This document shows positions 33,310 to 41,802 of a stretch of 64,000 bases of DNA, piece after piece. The first letter of the stretch is position 1. Each line of letters starts with the position of its first letter. Under the pieces are notes generated by a model, which was not told the origin of the DNA, did no database searches, and saw nothing but the letters and a program-made list of their open reading frames with translations. The stretch is from M2408 sp040386975 (GTDB taxonomy: Bacteria; Bacteroidota; Bacteroidia; Flavobacteriales_D; Crocinitomicaceae), in NCBI GenBank assembly GCA_040386975.1, contig JAZKEO010000006.1:62001-126000 (forward strand). Reading direction: 5' to 3'. A program made the translations under genes and the position numbers.

Positions 33310-34494
33310 GTGAAAATTTTCCTTCATAAATATTTCAAAGGCGACACAGTAATTTGGGTGATTACACTCATTTTGTTGAGTTTATCTTTGCTGACTGTTT
33401 ACAGTTTTGTACCTATTTTGGTCAAAATTGAAGGAGGAACACCATTCAAATACCTTTTCAAACATTTAGTATATGTGCTTTTAGCCTTACTTACAATGGT
33501 TTGGGTACATAAAAAAGATCCGATTTTGTTTTCAAAATTTGCTCGTTTTGGCTTTTATGTCGCTATTGGGTTGCTGATTTTCACTTTCTTTTTCGGGACA
33601 AAAGTAAATGATGCTGGGCGTTGGATAAAAATTCCTTTTGTTGGGTTGACTTTCCAATCATCGGATTTTGCCAAATTGGCTTTAATCGTTTATGTTTCAA
33701 AATTATTAGCAAAGAAAAAAGATGTTTTAAACTCATGGAAAGATGGGTTTTGGCCGATAATGTTTCCTATAATTGTTATTTGTGGATTGATTGTCAAGGA
33801 TAACTTATCTACGGCTGCGATCGTTTTTGCTATTAGTTTTACACTTTTGTTCATCGGGAAAGTTCCTTTCGGAAAATTATTTTCACTGATTGGAGGTGGC
33901 GTACTTTTATTATCACTTGTTGTAGCTTTCCATTTAGCTGTACCGAGTTTAAACATTTTGCCGCGTTACGAAACATGGGAAAATCGTATCATGAACCGAA
34001 TGGATGCAACGAAAGATATCGTTGAAAATGCACAATCTTTAAATGCTGAATTAGCGATTTACAATGGTGGTTTTTTCGGACAAGGAGTTGGTGATGGAAA
34101 ATTAAAAGAATACATTCCTGAGGCCTATGCTGATTTTTATTACGCCAGTTTTGTGGAAGAATTTGGAATGATTTCCTCTTTGGTTTTAATTCTAGCTTAC
34201 CTCATTTTACTCTATAGAATTATTCGCATCGCTCTAAAATCAGATAAACTTTTTGAAACGTATATGTTGCTCGGAATTGGAATTTTAATCCTTTCTCAAG
34301 CATCTGTAAATATGTTAGTTTGTACTGGAGTTTTTCCTGTTACAGGACAAAACATGCCACTTCTAGCAATGGGAGGATCTGGTTTAATAATGACTTGCTT
34401 GGCACTTGGAATTGTACAATCTGTAGCTTACAGCCAACAAAAGAAAAATGAAAAAGCTGAAATAAATGAAAACGTCCTAACAACAGAGGATTAG
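33310..34494 (+). CDS. ftsW: peptidoglycan glycosyltransferase / lipid II polymerase FtsW
   Basis: 394 aa SEDS-family protein with ten predicted helices. Signatures: GRWIKIPFVGLTFQSSDFAKLALI, the extracellular loop with YNGGFFGQGVGDGKLKEYIPEAYADFYYASFVEEFG, and GVFPVTGQNMPLLAMGGSG near the end. Polymerises septal glycan with FtsI. GTG start at 33310; a putative FtsW rather than RodA because of its position in the dcw cluster. Confidence 0.94.
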   Translation: MKIFLHKYFKGDTVIWVITLILLSLSLLTVYSFVPILVKIEGGTPFKYLFKHLVYVLLALLTMVWVHKKDPILFSKFARFGFYVAIGLLIFTFFFGTKVNDAGRWIKIPFVGLTFQSSDFAKLALIVYVSKLLAKKKDVLNSWKDGFWPIMFPIIVICGLIVKDNLSTAAIVFAISFTLLFIGKVPFGKLFSLIGGGVLLLSLVVAFHLAVPSLNILPRYETWENRIMNRMDATKDIVENAQSLNAELAIYNGGFFGQGVGDGKLKEYIPEAYADFYYASFVEEFGMISSLVLILAYLILLYRIIRIALKSDKLFETYMLLGIGILILSQASVNMLVCTGVFPVTGQNMPLLAMGGSGLIMTCLALGIVQSVAYSQQKKNEKAEINENVLTTED

Positions 34495-34576
34495 TTTATA
34501 ATAATTAAAAAAAAACACCTTGTGGACTTTGTGTAAACTTAGTGCCCTCGCGTCAAAAAGAAAAAGAGTTTAGAAA

Positions 34577-35680
34577 ATGAAGATTAACCGTGTAATCATA
34601 TCTGGTGGTGGAACTGGAGGACATATTTTTCCTGCGGTTGCAATTGCGAATGAAATAAAAAGAAGAAATCCTGATTGTGATATCCTTTTTGTTGGCGCAT
34701 TGGGAAAAATGGAAATGGAAAAAGTTCCTCAAGTAGGATATAAAATCATTGGTTTGCCAATTGCAGGTTTCCAAAGAAAATTTACAACGTCTAATTTTAT
34801 ATTACCTTTTAAAATCGTCAACAGTTTATTTCAAGCATATAAAATCATTAAAAAATTTAAACCAGAAATCGTTATTGGGGTTGGAGGTTATGCAAGCGGA
34901 CCAACCTTAAGAGCAGCAATTTTTTTGAATATTAAAACTTTAATTCAGGAACAAAATTCTTTTCCAGGAAAGACAAATAAGATTTTAGCTAAAGATGTGA
35001 AACGCATTTGTACCGCTTATCAAGGTTTAGATCGTTTTTTCCCTAAAGAGAAGATTGTATTAACTGGAAACCCAGTGCGATTGGAAGTAGTTCAAATTAA
35101 AGGAAAACGAGAAGAAGCCTTGACTTTTTTTGGTTTGAATCCAGCCAAAAAGACAATTTTAGTGATTGGAGGAAGTTTGGGTGCAAGAACCTTAAACGAA
35201 AGTATTTTATCTTCTTTGGATTTAATAAAAGAAAACGATGTGCAGGTTTTATGGCAATGCGGTAAATTCTATTTTTCAGGTTTGAATCAGACTTTTTCAA
35301 GAGAAAATAATCCTGATGTTCACTTAAATGAGTTTATTTTCCGCATGGATTTGGCTTATGCTATTGCAGATATCATCATTTCCCGTGCTGGAGCAATTTC
35401 GGTTTCAGAATTGTCTTTGGTTGAAAAACCTACCATTCTTGTTCCATCGCCAAATGTAGCAGAAGATCATCAAACGAAAAATGCTATGGCTTTGGTGAAT
35501 AAACATGCTGCTGTTTTAGTAAAAGATTCAGAAGCTAAAGAGAATTTATTTTCAAAAGCAATCGAGATATTAAATAACGAAGAGCAACAAAAAGAATTGA
35601 TACAAAACATCAAAGACTTAGGTTTTCCAAAAGCAACAGAAGAAATAGTAAATGAAATTGAATTAGTTATTAGTAAATAG
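34577..35680 (+). CDS. murG: UDP-N-acetylglucosamine transferase MurG
   Basis: 367 aa GT-B enzyme: SGGGTGGHIFPAVAIANEI at the N-terminus, GVGGYASGP, IQEQNSFPGKTNK, VIGGSLGARTLNE, and SRAGAISVSELSLVEKPTILVPSPNVAEDHQTKNA in the donor domain. Converts lipid I to lipid II on the inner face of the membrane. Its last ~10 codons (NEIELVISK then TAG) are within the first unit of a 93-bp tandem duplication that extends to the murC start. Confidence 0.96.
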   Translation: MKINRVIISGGGTGGHIFPAVAIANEIKRRNPDCDILFVGALGKMEMEKVPQVGYKIIGLPIAGFQRKFTTSNFILPFKIVNSLFQAYKIIKKFKPEIVIGVGGYASGPTLRAAIFLNIKTLIQEQNSFPGKTNKILAKDVKRICTAYQGLDRFFPKEKIVLTGNPVRLEVVQIKGKREEALTFFGLNPAKKTILVIGGSLGARTLNESILSSLDLIKENDVQVLWQCGKFYFSGLNQTFSRENNPDVHLNEFIFRMDLAYAIADIIISRAGAISVSELSLVEKPTILVPSPNVAEDHQTKNAMALVNKHAAVLVKDSEAKENLFSKAIEILNNEEQQKELIQNIKDLGFPKATEEIVNEIELVISK

Positions 35681-35836
35681 TTAGAAGTAAGTAGTCAAAA
35701 AGTTAGTGCTCTTAGTGTTTCCTTTGTGCCTTCGTGTTAAAAAAATGAAATTGAATTAGTTAGAAGTAAATAGTTAGAATTAGGTAGTAAAAAAGTTAGT
35801 GCTCTTAGTGTTTCTTTGTGCCTTCGTGTCAAAAAA
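35651..35836 (+). repeat. 93-bp tandem duplication including the 3' end of murG
   Basis: Unit 1 (35651-35743) starts with AATGAAATTGAATTAGTTA inside murG and ends ...TTCGTGTTAAAAAA. Unit 2 (35744-35836) repeats the same words in the same order (AATGAAATTGAATTAGTTA, GTAAATAGTTAGAA, AAAGTTAGTGCTCTTAGTG, TTTGTGCCTTCGTGT) with scattered substitutions and small indels. The murG stop and last codons are thus copied as non-coding DNA before murC. Confidence 0.8.
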
Positions 35837-35842
35837 TAAAAA

Positions 35843-37219
35843 ATGATAAACTTAGAAAAATACAAAAACATATATTTCCTCGGAATCGGTGGGATCGGAA
35901 TGTCAGCTCTTGCTCGTTATTTTAACTTAATAGGATTCAATGTTGCTGGTTACGACAAAACACCTTCGCCTTTAACGGAAGAACTCCAAAAAGAAGGAAT
36001 TGACATTCATTTTGAGGATTTTGGAACTTCAATTCCAGCTCCGTATTCAAATAAAGAAGAAACATTAGTTATTTATACGCCTGCTATTCCGCAAAATTTA
36101 GGAGAATACTTGCATTTGAAACACAATGAATTTACACTTTTAAAAAGAGCGCAAGTTTTAGGATTAATTACCCAAAATTCAAAAGGATTGGGAGTTGCAG
36201 GAACGCACGGAAAAACGACGACAAGTACGATGTTGACCCATCTTTTGAATGAATCTCGTTTAAAATGTAATGCTTTTTTGGGTGGAATTTCCTCCAATTT
36301 TTCTTCGAACTTTGTTTCTGATGAAAATTCAGAGCTTACAGTAATCGAAGCAGATGAATTTGATCGTTCTTTTTTACAATTACATCCTTATGCAACGATT
36401 ATAACGTCAACAGATGCGGATCATTTGGATATTTACGGAGATGCAAAAACCTTTTTAGAAGGATTTCAGCTTTATGCAAATCAAATTGATAATAACGGTT
36501 TGATTGTTATGAAAAAAGGCTTGGAGCTTAATTCAGAAACAAATATCCAAACGTATGCAATCAATCAAAAAGCCGATTTTGAAGGAAAAAATCTTCGGAT
36601 TGAAGACGGTAAATTTTTCATGGATATTACTTCTCCAAATTTTTCTTGGGAAAACATTGAACTAGGTTTGCCTGGAATTCACAATGCTGAAAATGCCCTA
36701 GCTTGTATTGCTTTGTGCACTTTTTTAGGCCTAAATGAAACAGAAATTCGCCACGGTTTAAAAACATTTAAAGGTGTAAAACGTCGCTTTGAATATAAAA
36801 TAAGAACTGAAAAAATAGTTTACATCGACGATTATGCACACCATCCAACAGAAATTAAAGCTTTAGTTGATTCAGTAAAATTAATTTATCCAGATAAGAA
36901 GATTACTGGGGTTTTCCAACCGCATTTATTCTCAAGAACAAGAGACTTTATTGATGGTTTTGCTCATGAACTATCACAATTGGATGAATTAATCTTGTTG
37001 CCAATTTATCCAGCTCGTGAACTTCCAATGGAAGGAATTACGAGTGAATTTCTTTTATCAAAATGTACCAATACAAACAAAAAAGTGTTATTCCCAAAAG
37101 AAGCACTTGAAGTTCTTAAAAATAGAGTAGAAGGTGTGATTTTAACTATCGGAGCAGGTGATATTGATAGAATTGTTCCAGAACTTAAATTAGAATTGTC
37201 TAAAAATCTAAATTTCTAG
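35843..37219 (+). CDS. murC: UDP-N-acetylmuramate--L-alanine ligase MurC
   Basis: 458 aa. IYFLGIGGIGMSALARYF (N-terminal nucleotide-sugar domain), GVAGTHGKTTTSTMLTHL (P-loop), EADEFDRSFL, STDADHLDIYG, and YIDDYAHHPTEIKAL with GVFQPHLFSRTRDF in the C-terminal part. Adds L-Ala to UDP-MurNAc. Followed 6 bp later by ftsQ. Sequence entirely typical. Confidence 0.96.
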   Translation: MINLEKYKNIYFLGIGGIGMSALARYFNLIGFNVAGYDKTPSPLTEELQKEGIDIHFEDFGTSIPAPYSNKEETLVIYTPAIPQNLGEYLHLKHNEFTLLKRAQVLGLITQNSKGLGVAGTHGKTTTSTMLTHLLNESRLKCNAFLGGISSNFSSNFVSDENSELTVIEADEFDRSFLQLHPYATIITSTDADHLDIYGDAKTFLEGFQLYANQIDNNGLIVMKKGLELNSETNIQTYAINQKADFEGKNLRIEDGKFFMDITSPNFSWENIELGLPGIHNAENALACIALCTFLGLNETEIRHGLKTFKGVKRRFEYKIRTEKIVYIDDYAHHPTEIKALVDSVKLIYPDKKITGVFQPHLFSRTRDFIDGFAHELSQLDELILLPIYPARELPMEGITSEFLLSKCTNTNKKVLFPKEALEVLKNRVEGVILTIGAGDIDRIVPELKLELSKNLNF

Positions 37220-37225
37220 TTACTA

Positions 37226-38023
37226 ATGAAAAAATGGCTTAAAATAGGTTTTTGGGTAATTTTCAGCATTGCTGTTGTTATTGGTTTGAGTATGTCCAAA
37301 TCAAAGCAAGTTGATACAGTCTCAAACAAGCCGAAAATTTTTATTCATGTGGATGGCGAAAATGCTTTTTTGACAGAAGATGAAGTTTACACCCGATTGA
37401 CTCGTAAAGGCTTGGTTTATCCAGCTCAAAAGATTGAAAAATTGCCTGTAAAAGCCATTGAAGATTACCTAGAATCCATGTCAGAAATTAAAACATGCAA
37501 GGTTTATGCAAATCTTGGTGGAACATGGAACATTGATATTCAATTGCGTAAACCAATTGCTCGTATTTTTAATAATTCAGGAGAAACTTTTTATTTAGAT
37601 GATCTCGGATTTACGATGACAACTTCGCCTTTATATACCGCTCGTGTTGTTGTAGTTACAGGAAATATTCCTGATAGATCGCACTCAAAATCGGTGGAAG
37701 AAATTATTAACAATGATACCTTGAAAACTATTAAATATTTAGATGATATCTATCGAATTTCTAATTATGTTTGTAACGATCCCTTTTTGAATGCTCAAAT
37801 AGGGCAAATTCATCGTGATAATCATGGAGATTTTGTCCTAATACCCCAGGTTGGCGGGCAAAAAATCATTTTTGGATCCGCAAATTCTGACGAGGAAGTT
37901 GCAAAGAAATTTAAAAAATTAGTGCTTTTTTACAAGGAAGGTTTGCCTTTTGAGGGCTGGAATAAATATGATGTTATCAATTTGAAGTTCGAAAAACAGA
38001 TTGTTTGTAAAAAAGTTGAATAA
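37226..38023 (+). CDS. ftsQ: cell division protein FtsQ/DivIB
   Basis: 265 aa: short cytosolic tail, one transmembrane helix (about 7-23), then a POTRA-like domain (about 40-110, FLTEDEVYTRLTRKGL ... VKAIEDYLESMSEIKTCKVYANLGGTWNIDIQLRKPIARI) and the beta domain with FYLDDLGFTMTTSPLYTARVVVVTG. Its place between murC and ftsA fits FtsQ. It would anchor FtsL-like partners in the divisome periplasm. Confidence 0.9.
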   Translation: MKKWLKIGFWVIFSIAVVIGLSMSKSKQVDTVSNKPKIFIHVDGENAFLTEDEVYTRLTRKGLVYPAQKIEKLPVKAIEDYLESMSEIKTCKVYANLGGTWNIDIQLRKPIARIFNNSGETFYLDDLGFTMTTSPLYTARVVVVTGNIPDRSHSKSVEEIINNDTLKTIKYLDDIYRISNYVCNDPFLNAQIGQIHRDNHGDFVLIPQVGGQKIIFGSANSDEEVAKKFKKLVLFYKEGLPFEGWNKYDVINLKFEKQIVCKKVE

Positions 38024-38030
38024 AAATAAT

Positions 38031-38069
38031 AGTAAGGGTGAAATTAAAGTAAGGGCGAATTGTATTCGC
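38031..38069 (+). repeat. direct repeat and small hairpin in the ftsQ-ftsA spacer
   Basis: AGTAAGGGTGAA (38031-38042) and AGTAAGGGCGAA (38048-38059) are direct repeats 17 bp apart. The second copy runs into a hairpin GCGAAT-TGT-ATTCGC (38055-38069). No T-run follows, and no promoter for ftsA is evident. Confidence 0.5.
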
Positions 38070-38099
38070 ATGGTTTAATCGGCCCAAAATAAATAAAGT

Positions 38100-39419
38100 A
38101 TGACACCAGAAACAAACGGAAAACCTGTAATAGTTGGATTAGACATCGGAACAACAAAAATTGCTTGTTTTATTGGTACAAAAAACGAACACGGAAAAAT
38201 AGAAATTATTTCAATGGGAAAAAGTGAATCCCTTGGAGTTTCTCGTGGTGTAGTGTCAAATATTAACAATACTGTTGAATCAATTAAACGTGCTGTTGAA
38301 GAAGCAAAATCACGTTTGAGCGGAGATTTAACAATCAGAAGTGTGATTGTTGGAATCGCAGGTCAACACATAAAAAGCTTACAACACAGAGGAATTTATA
38401 CACGTTACCAAACTGAAAACGAAATTTCTCAAAAAGATATTAATGCTTTAATCGAAGACATGCACCGTTTGGTGATGCAACCTGGTGAAGAAATTATCCA
38501 TGTTTTACCTCAAGAATACATTGTTGACAGCGAACAAGGAATTAAGGATCCAATCGGAATGTCTGGTGTGCGTCTGGAAGCAAATTTTCACATCATTACT
38601 GGTCAAGTAAATGCAGCGATGAACATCAGTAAATGTGTTCAACGTGCTGGTTTGGAAGTGAAAGAAATGATTTTAGAGCCTTTGGCTTCTGCTGAAGCTG
38701 TTTTATCTGAAGAAGAAAAAGACGCTGGTGTAGTTTTAGTTGATATCGGTGGTGGAACGACCGACGTAGCGATTTTCCATGAAGGAATTATTCGTCATAC
38801 GCACGTTATTCCTTTTGGAGGAAATGTGATTACTGACGACATCAAAGAAGGTTGTTCAATCATGAAAAACCAGGCTGAGAAATTGAAAATGAAATTCGGT
38901 TCAGCTTTAGCGAGTGAAAGCCAAGATACAGAAGTTGTTTGTATCCCAGGTTTGAGGGGGCGTGAACCAAAAGAAATTTCTGTTCGTAATTTAGCTAGCA
39001 TCATTCAAGCGAGAATGGAAGAAATTATTGAGCATGTTTATTACGAAATACGCAATTCTGGTTACGAGAAAAAATTAATCGCTGGAATCGTTGTTACAGG
39101 TGGTGGAGCCCAATTGAAGCACATTACGCAACTTTTTGAATTTATTTCAGGAATGGACACACGAATTGGTTATCCAACAGAACATTTAGGAAATTCAAGT
39201 ACAGTTGAAAACTTAACGAGTCCAATCTATTCTACAGGAATTGGTCTTGTTATTCAAGGGTTTGAAAGCAGAAAGAAAAACGAAAATGTTGTTGATGACA
39301 AAGTAACACTTAACAGTAAAAAAATCAAAGTGAAGGATCACGATGATGCGAATAAAAAAAGTCCATTTTTTAAAACATTATTTGAAAAAGCAGGTGGATT
39401 TTTCTCAGAAGAAGATTAA
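38100..39419 (+). CDS. ftsA: cell division protein FtsA
   Basis: 439 aa actin-like ATPase: VGLDIGTTKIACFIG (phosphate 1), the 1C subdomain with IRSVIVGIAGQHIKSL, VLVDIGGGTTDVAIFHEG (phosphate 2), GIVVTGGGAQLKHI (adenosine) and a C-terminal amphipathic end (KSPFFKTLFEKAGGFFSEED) for membrane tethering. Links FtsZ filaments to the membrane. The tail between the ATPase and the helix is hydrophilic and Lys/Asp-rich. Confidence 0.96.
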   Translation: MTPETNGKPVIVGLDIGTTKIACFIGTKNEHGKIEIISMGKSESLGVSRGVVSNINNTVESIKRAVEEAKSRLSGDLTIRSVIVGIAGQHIKSLQHRGIYTRYQTENEISQKDINALIEDMHRLVMQPGEEIIHVLPQEYIVDSEQGIKDPIGMSGVRLEANFHIITGQVNAAMNISKCVQRAGLEVKEMILEPLASAEAVLSEEEKDAGVVLVDIGGGTTDVAIFHEGIIRHTHVIPFGGNVITDDIKEGCSIMKNQAEKLKMKFGSALASESQDTEVVCIPGLRGREPKEISVRNLASIIQARMEEIIEHVYYEIRNSGYEKKLIAGIVVTGGGAQLKHITQLFEFISGMDTRIGYPTEHLGNSSTVENLTSPIYSTGIGLVIQGFESRKKNENVVDDKVTLNSKKIKVKDHDDANKKSPFFKTLFEKAGGFFSEED

Positions 39420-39453
39420 TAAATTAAAAAGAATCAATTTAACATAAAATATA

Positions 39454-41070
39454 ATGAACATGGAATTCGATATGCCAAAAGAGACAAATTCAATTATTAA
39501 AGTAATTGGAGTTGGAGGCGGTGGAAGTAACGCTGTCAATCACATGTACAATCAAGGAATTAAAAGCGTTGACTTCATCGTTTGTAATACAGATCGTCAA
39601 GCATTGGATATTTCTCCAGTGCCAATTAAAATTCAATTAGGACCAAGTTTAACTGAAGGTCTTGGTGCGGGTTCTATTCCAGAAATTGGAAAAAATGCTG
39701 CGGTTGAAAATATAGATGATATTCGCGAATTACTTTCTAAAGGAACAAAAATGGTTTTTGTTACAGCTGGAATGGGTGGTGGAACAGGAACAGGTGCTGC
39801 TCCAGTTATCGCTCAAGTTGCTCGTGAATTAGGAATTTTAACAGTAGGAATCGTTACTGTTCCTTTCTCTTTTGAAGGTAGAAAACGCCGTCAACAAGCA
39901 GAAGAAGGAATGGAAAATATGCGTGCAAACGTTGATACGTTACTTGTAATCAACAACGAACGTTTACGTGAAATGAGTGGAAACTTATCTATCGGAAATG
40001 CTTTCGCTCAAGCGGATGATGTTGTTGCAACGGCAGCAAAAGGAATTGCTGATGTAATTTCCGTTACTGGAGTTATGAACGTTGATTTCAAAGATGTAAA
40101 CACAGTAATGAAAGATTCAGGTGTTGCAATTATGGGTTCTGCTTCTGCTGAAGGTGAAAACAGAGCTATTCGTTGTGTACAAGATGCTATGAATTCTCCA
40201 TTATTGAACGATAACAATATCACGGGTGCGAAATATGTTTTATTAAACATTACTTACGGTGATAAAGAAGTTTTGATGGACGAAATTACGGAAATTACAG
40301 ACTACATTCAAGATGAAGCAGGTTCAACTGCAGATGTTATTTGGGGACATGGATTTGATGCTACTTTAGGTGATAAATTGTGTGTTACTTTAATTGCAAC
40401 AGGATTCAATTCTTCTCCAATTACGGGATTTGAAAAAGCTCCAGAGAAAAAGGTAACTGTTTTAGAGGATGAAGTAAAGAATGAGGTTGTTAATCCTTTG
40501 AATAACCCAATGCATAAAACAGCTGTTGAAACTCCAAAAGTTGAAGAGCCGTTTTTAAAAAATGTTGTTGAAGTAACTGAAATTACTTCAAAAATTGAAA
40601 CTCCAACGCAAGAGATTAAATTAAATCTTTTTGAAGAAGAGGAAAAAGTGGAAGAAAAAGTAGATTTATCGACTGCTTTCAATTGGGATATTAAGAAAGA
40701 AATTACTCAGGATCATGTTTCTGAATCATCAGATAGTAAAGTTGAAAAAGTTGTTCATACTTTAGAAGACGAAACAGAAACAAAATTTGAATTAGACTCA
40801 TCAAATTCAAGATCGACAGTGTCTCCTGAAGAGCAACAACGTTTGACACAAGAAAGAATGGATCGTATTCAACAATATACTTCTCGTTTGAAAAAAGTTG
40901 ATGGAATCCATGACTTAGAAAAAGAACCAGCTTACGTAAGAAGAAATATCAATATTGATAATTCTTCTTTAAGTTCAAGTTCTTCTGTTTCAAGATTCAA
41001 TATTTCTTCTGATGAAAACGGAACTTCATTAAAAAGCAACAATTCGTTCTTACATGACAATGTAGATTGA
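39454..41070 (+). CDS. ftsZ: cell division protein FtsZ with extended C-terminal tail
   Basis: 538 aa. Tubulin-like GTPase with GVGGGGSNAVNHM, the G-box GGGTGTGAAP (about 108-117), ITDYIQDEAG and a C-terminal domain to about 325. A long acidic disordered linker (about 330-485) leads to the conserved peptide E-P-A-Y-V-R-R-N-I (491-499), which should bind FtsA. A further 39 residues, mostly Ser and Asn, follow this peptide; in most FtsZ proteins the conserved peptide is at or near the C-terminus. Two Met codons (39454, 39460) could start it. Confidence 0.96.
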   Translation: MNMEFDMPKETNSIIKVIGVGGGGSNAVNHMYNQGIKSVDFIVCNTDRQALDISPVPIKIQLGPSLTEGLGAGSIPEIGKNAAVENIDDIRELLSKGTKMVFVTAGMGGGTGTGAAPVIAQVARELGILTVGIVTVPFSFEGRKRRQQAEEGMENMRANVDTLLVINNERLREMSGNLSIGNAFAQADDVVATAAKGIADVISVTGVMNVDFKDVNTVMKDSGVAIMGSASAEGENRAIRCVQDAMNSPLLNDNNITGAKYVLLNITYGDKEVLMDEITEITDYIQDEAGSTADVIWGHGFDATLGDKLCVTLIATGFNSSPITGFEKAPEKKVTVLEDEVKNEVVNPLNNPMHKTAVETPKVEEPFLKNVVEVTEITSKIETPTQEIKLNLFEEEEKVEEKVDLSTAFNWDIKKEITQDHVSESSDSKVEKVVHTLEDETETKFELDSSNSRSTVSPEEQQRLTQERMDRIQQYTSRLKKVDGIHDLEKEPAYVRRNINIDNSSLSSSSSVSRFNISSDENGTSLKSNNSFLHDNVD

Positions 41071-41089
41071 TTTAATAAGATAAGAAAGA

Positions 41090-41536
41090 ATGAACTTAAG
41101 TGAACAAATAAATGCAGACATCAAAACTGCAATGCTCGCCAAAGAGAAAGAAAAGTTGACGGCTTTACGTGATATTAAGTCTAAAATCATGTTAGAAGCA
41201 ACTTCTGGATCTGGGGAAGTAAATGACACAAGTGTATTAAAAATTATCATGAAATTGCACAAGCAACGAATGGAAACGTACACTTTATATAAAGAACAAA
41301 ATAGAGAAGATTTAGCTTCGGTTGAACTTTTTGAAGCTCAAATTTTAGAAGCATATTTACCAAAAATGCTTTCAGAAGACGAGATTAGAATTGAGGTAAA
41401 AGCTGCTATTGCACAAACGGGAGCTTCTGGACCGCAAGAAATGGGTAAAGTAATGGGAGTTTTATCAGCAAAATTAGCAGGTAAAGCCGACGGGAAAATT
41501 ATTTCAACACTTGTAAAAGAAGAATTAGCCAAATAA
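41090..41536 (+). CDS. GatB/YqeY domain protein
   Basis: 148 aa, all helical: LSEQINADIKTAMLAKEKEKLTALRDIKSKI and the C-terminal EMGKVMGVLSAKLAGKADGKIISTLVKEEL, matching YqeY-like proteins related to the tail domain of GatB amidotransferase. Probably binds tRNA or supports aminoacyl-tRNA handling; precise role unknown. Last gene of the dcw transcript, 19 bp after ftsZ and followed by a strong terminator. Confidence 0.93.
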   Translation: MNLSEQINADIKTAMLAKEKEKLTALRDIKSKIMLEATSGSGEVNDTSVLKIIMKLHKQRMETYTLYKEQNREDLASVELFEAQILEAYLPKMLSEDEIRIEVKAAIAQTGASGPQEMGKVMGVLSAKLAGKADGKIISTLVKEELAK

Positions 41537-41569
41537 AGGATCACACAAATCTCTATATTTAAATTACAG

Positions 41570-41600
41570 AAAAACCATCCGCATTAGCGGATGGTTTTTT
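41570..41600 (+). terminator. rho-independent terminator of the dcw operon
   Basis: A 13-bp perfect stem (41570-41582 with 41587-41599, core CCATCCGC/GCGGATGG) with a 4-nt loop ATTA, flanked by A-tract and T-tract, 34 bp after the yqeY-like stop. Strong in both directions. Confidence 0.9.
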
Positions 41601-41620
41601 GCTTTATAGATGTTCAACAA

Positions 41621-41637
41621 CAACTCTGAAAGAGTTG
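41621..41637. repeat. small hairpin element CAACTC-TGAAA-GAGTTG
   Basis: A 6-bp stem with a 5-nt loop in the dcw-ysxC spacer, sitting 11 bp ahead of the 38-bp palindrome. No T-run; it looks like a small dispersed palindrome rather than a terminator. Confidence 0.5.
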
Positions 41638-41647
41638 AATATCTTAA

Positions 41648-41685
41648 CGACTGATGATACTGATAGCTATCGGTATCATCAGTCG
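41648..41685. repeat. 38-bp near-perfect palindrome
   Basis: Left half CGACTGATGATACTGATAG (41648-41666) and right half CTATCGGTATCATCAGTCG (41667-41685) are complementary except one T/G pair, with no loop. The centre GATAGCTATCGG is shared with the palindrome inside the reductase gene at 12143-12160. It probably represents a dispersed palindromic element. Confidence 0.75.
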
Positions 41686-41777
41686 TGTGGGGGTAAATAA
41701 ATTTGTTTTTGGCATGTGTTTTTGTTTAAAAACCATGACAAAAACGTTCTGATAAAATTATTAGTCAGAAGATGTTG

Positions 41778-41785
41778 TATCTTTG
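41778..41785 (+). promoter_or_regulatory. -7 box of ysxC
   Basis: TATCTTTG, 17 bp before the ATG at 41803, matching TAnnTTTG. No well-spaced TTG was found. It supports starting ysxC at 41803 rather than at the upstream ATG 41716. Confidence 0.5.
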
Positions 41786-41802
41786 CAAAAAAATATCACA
41801 TT

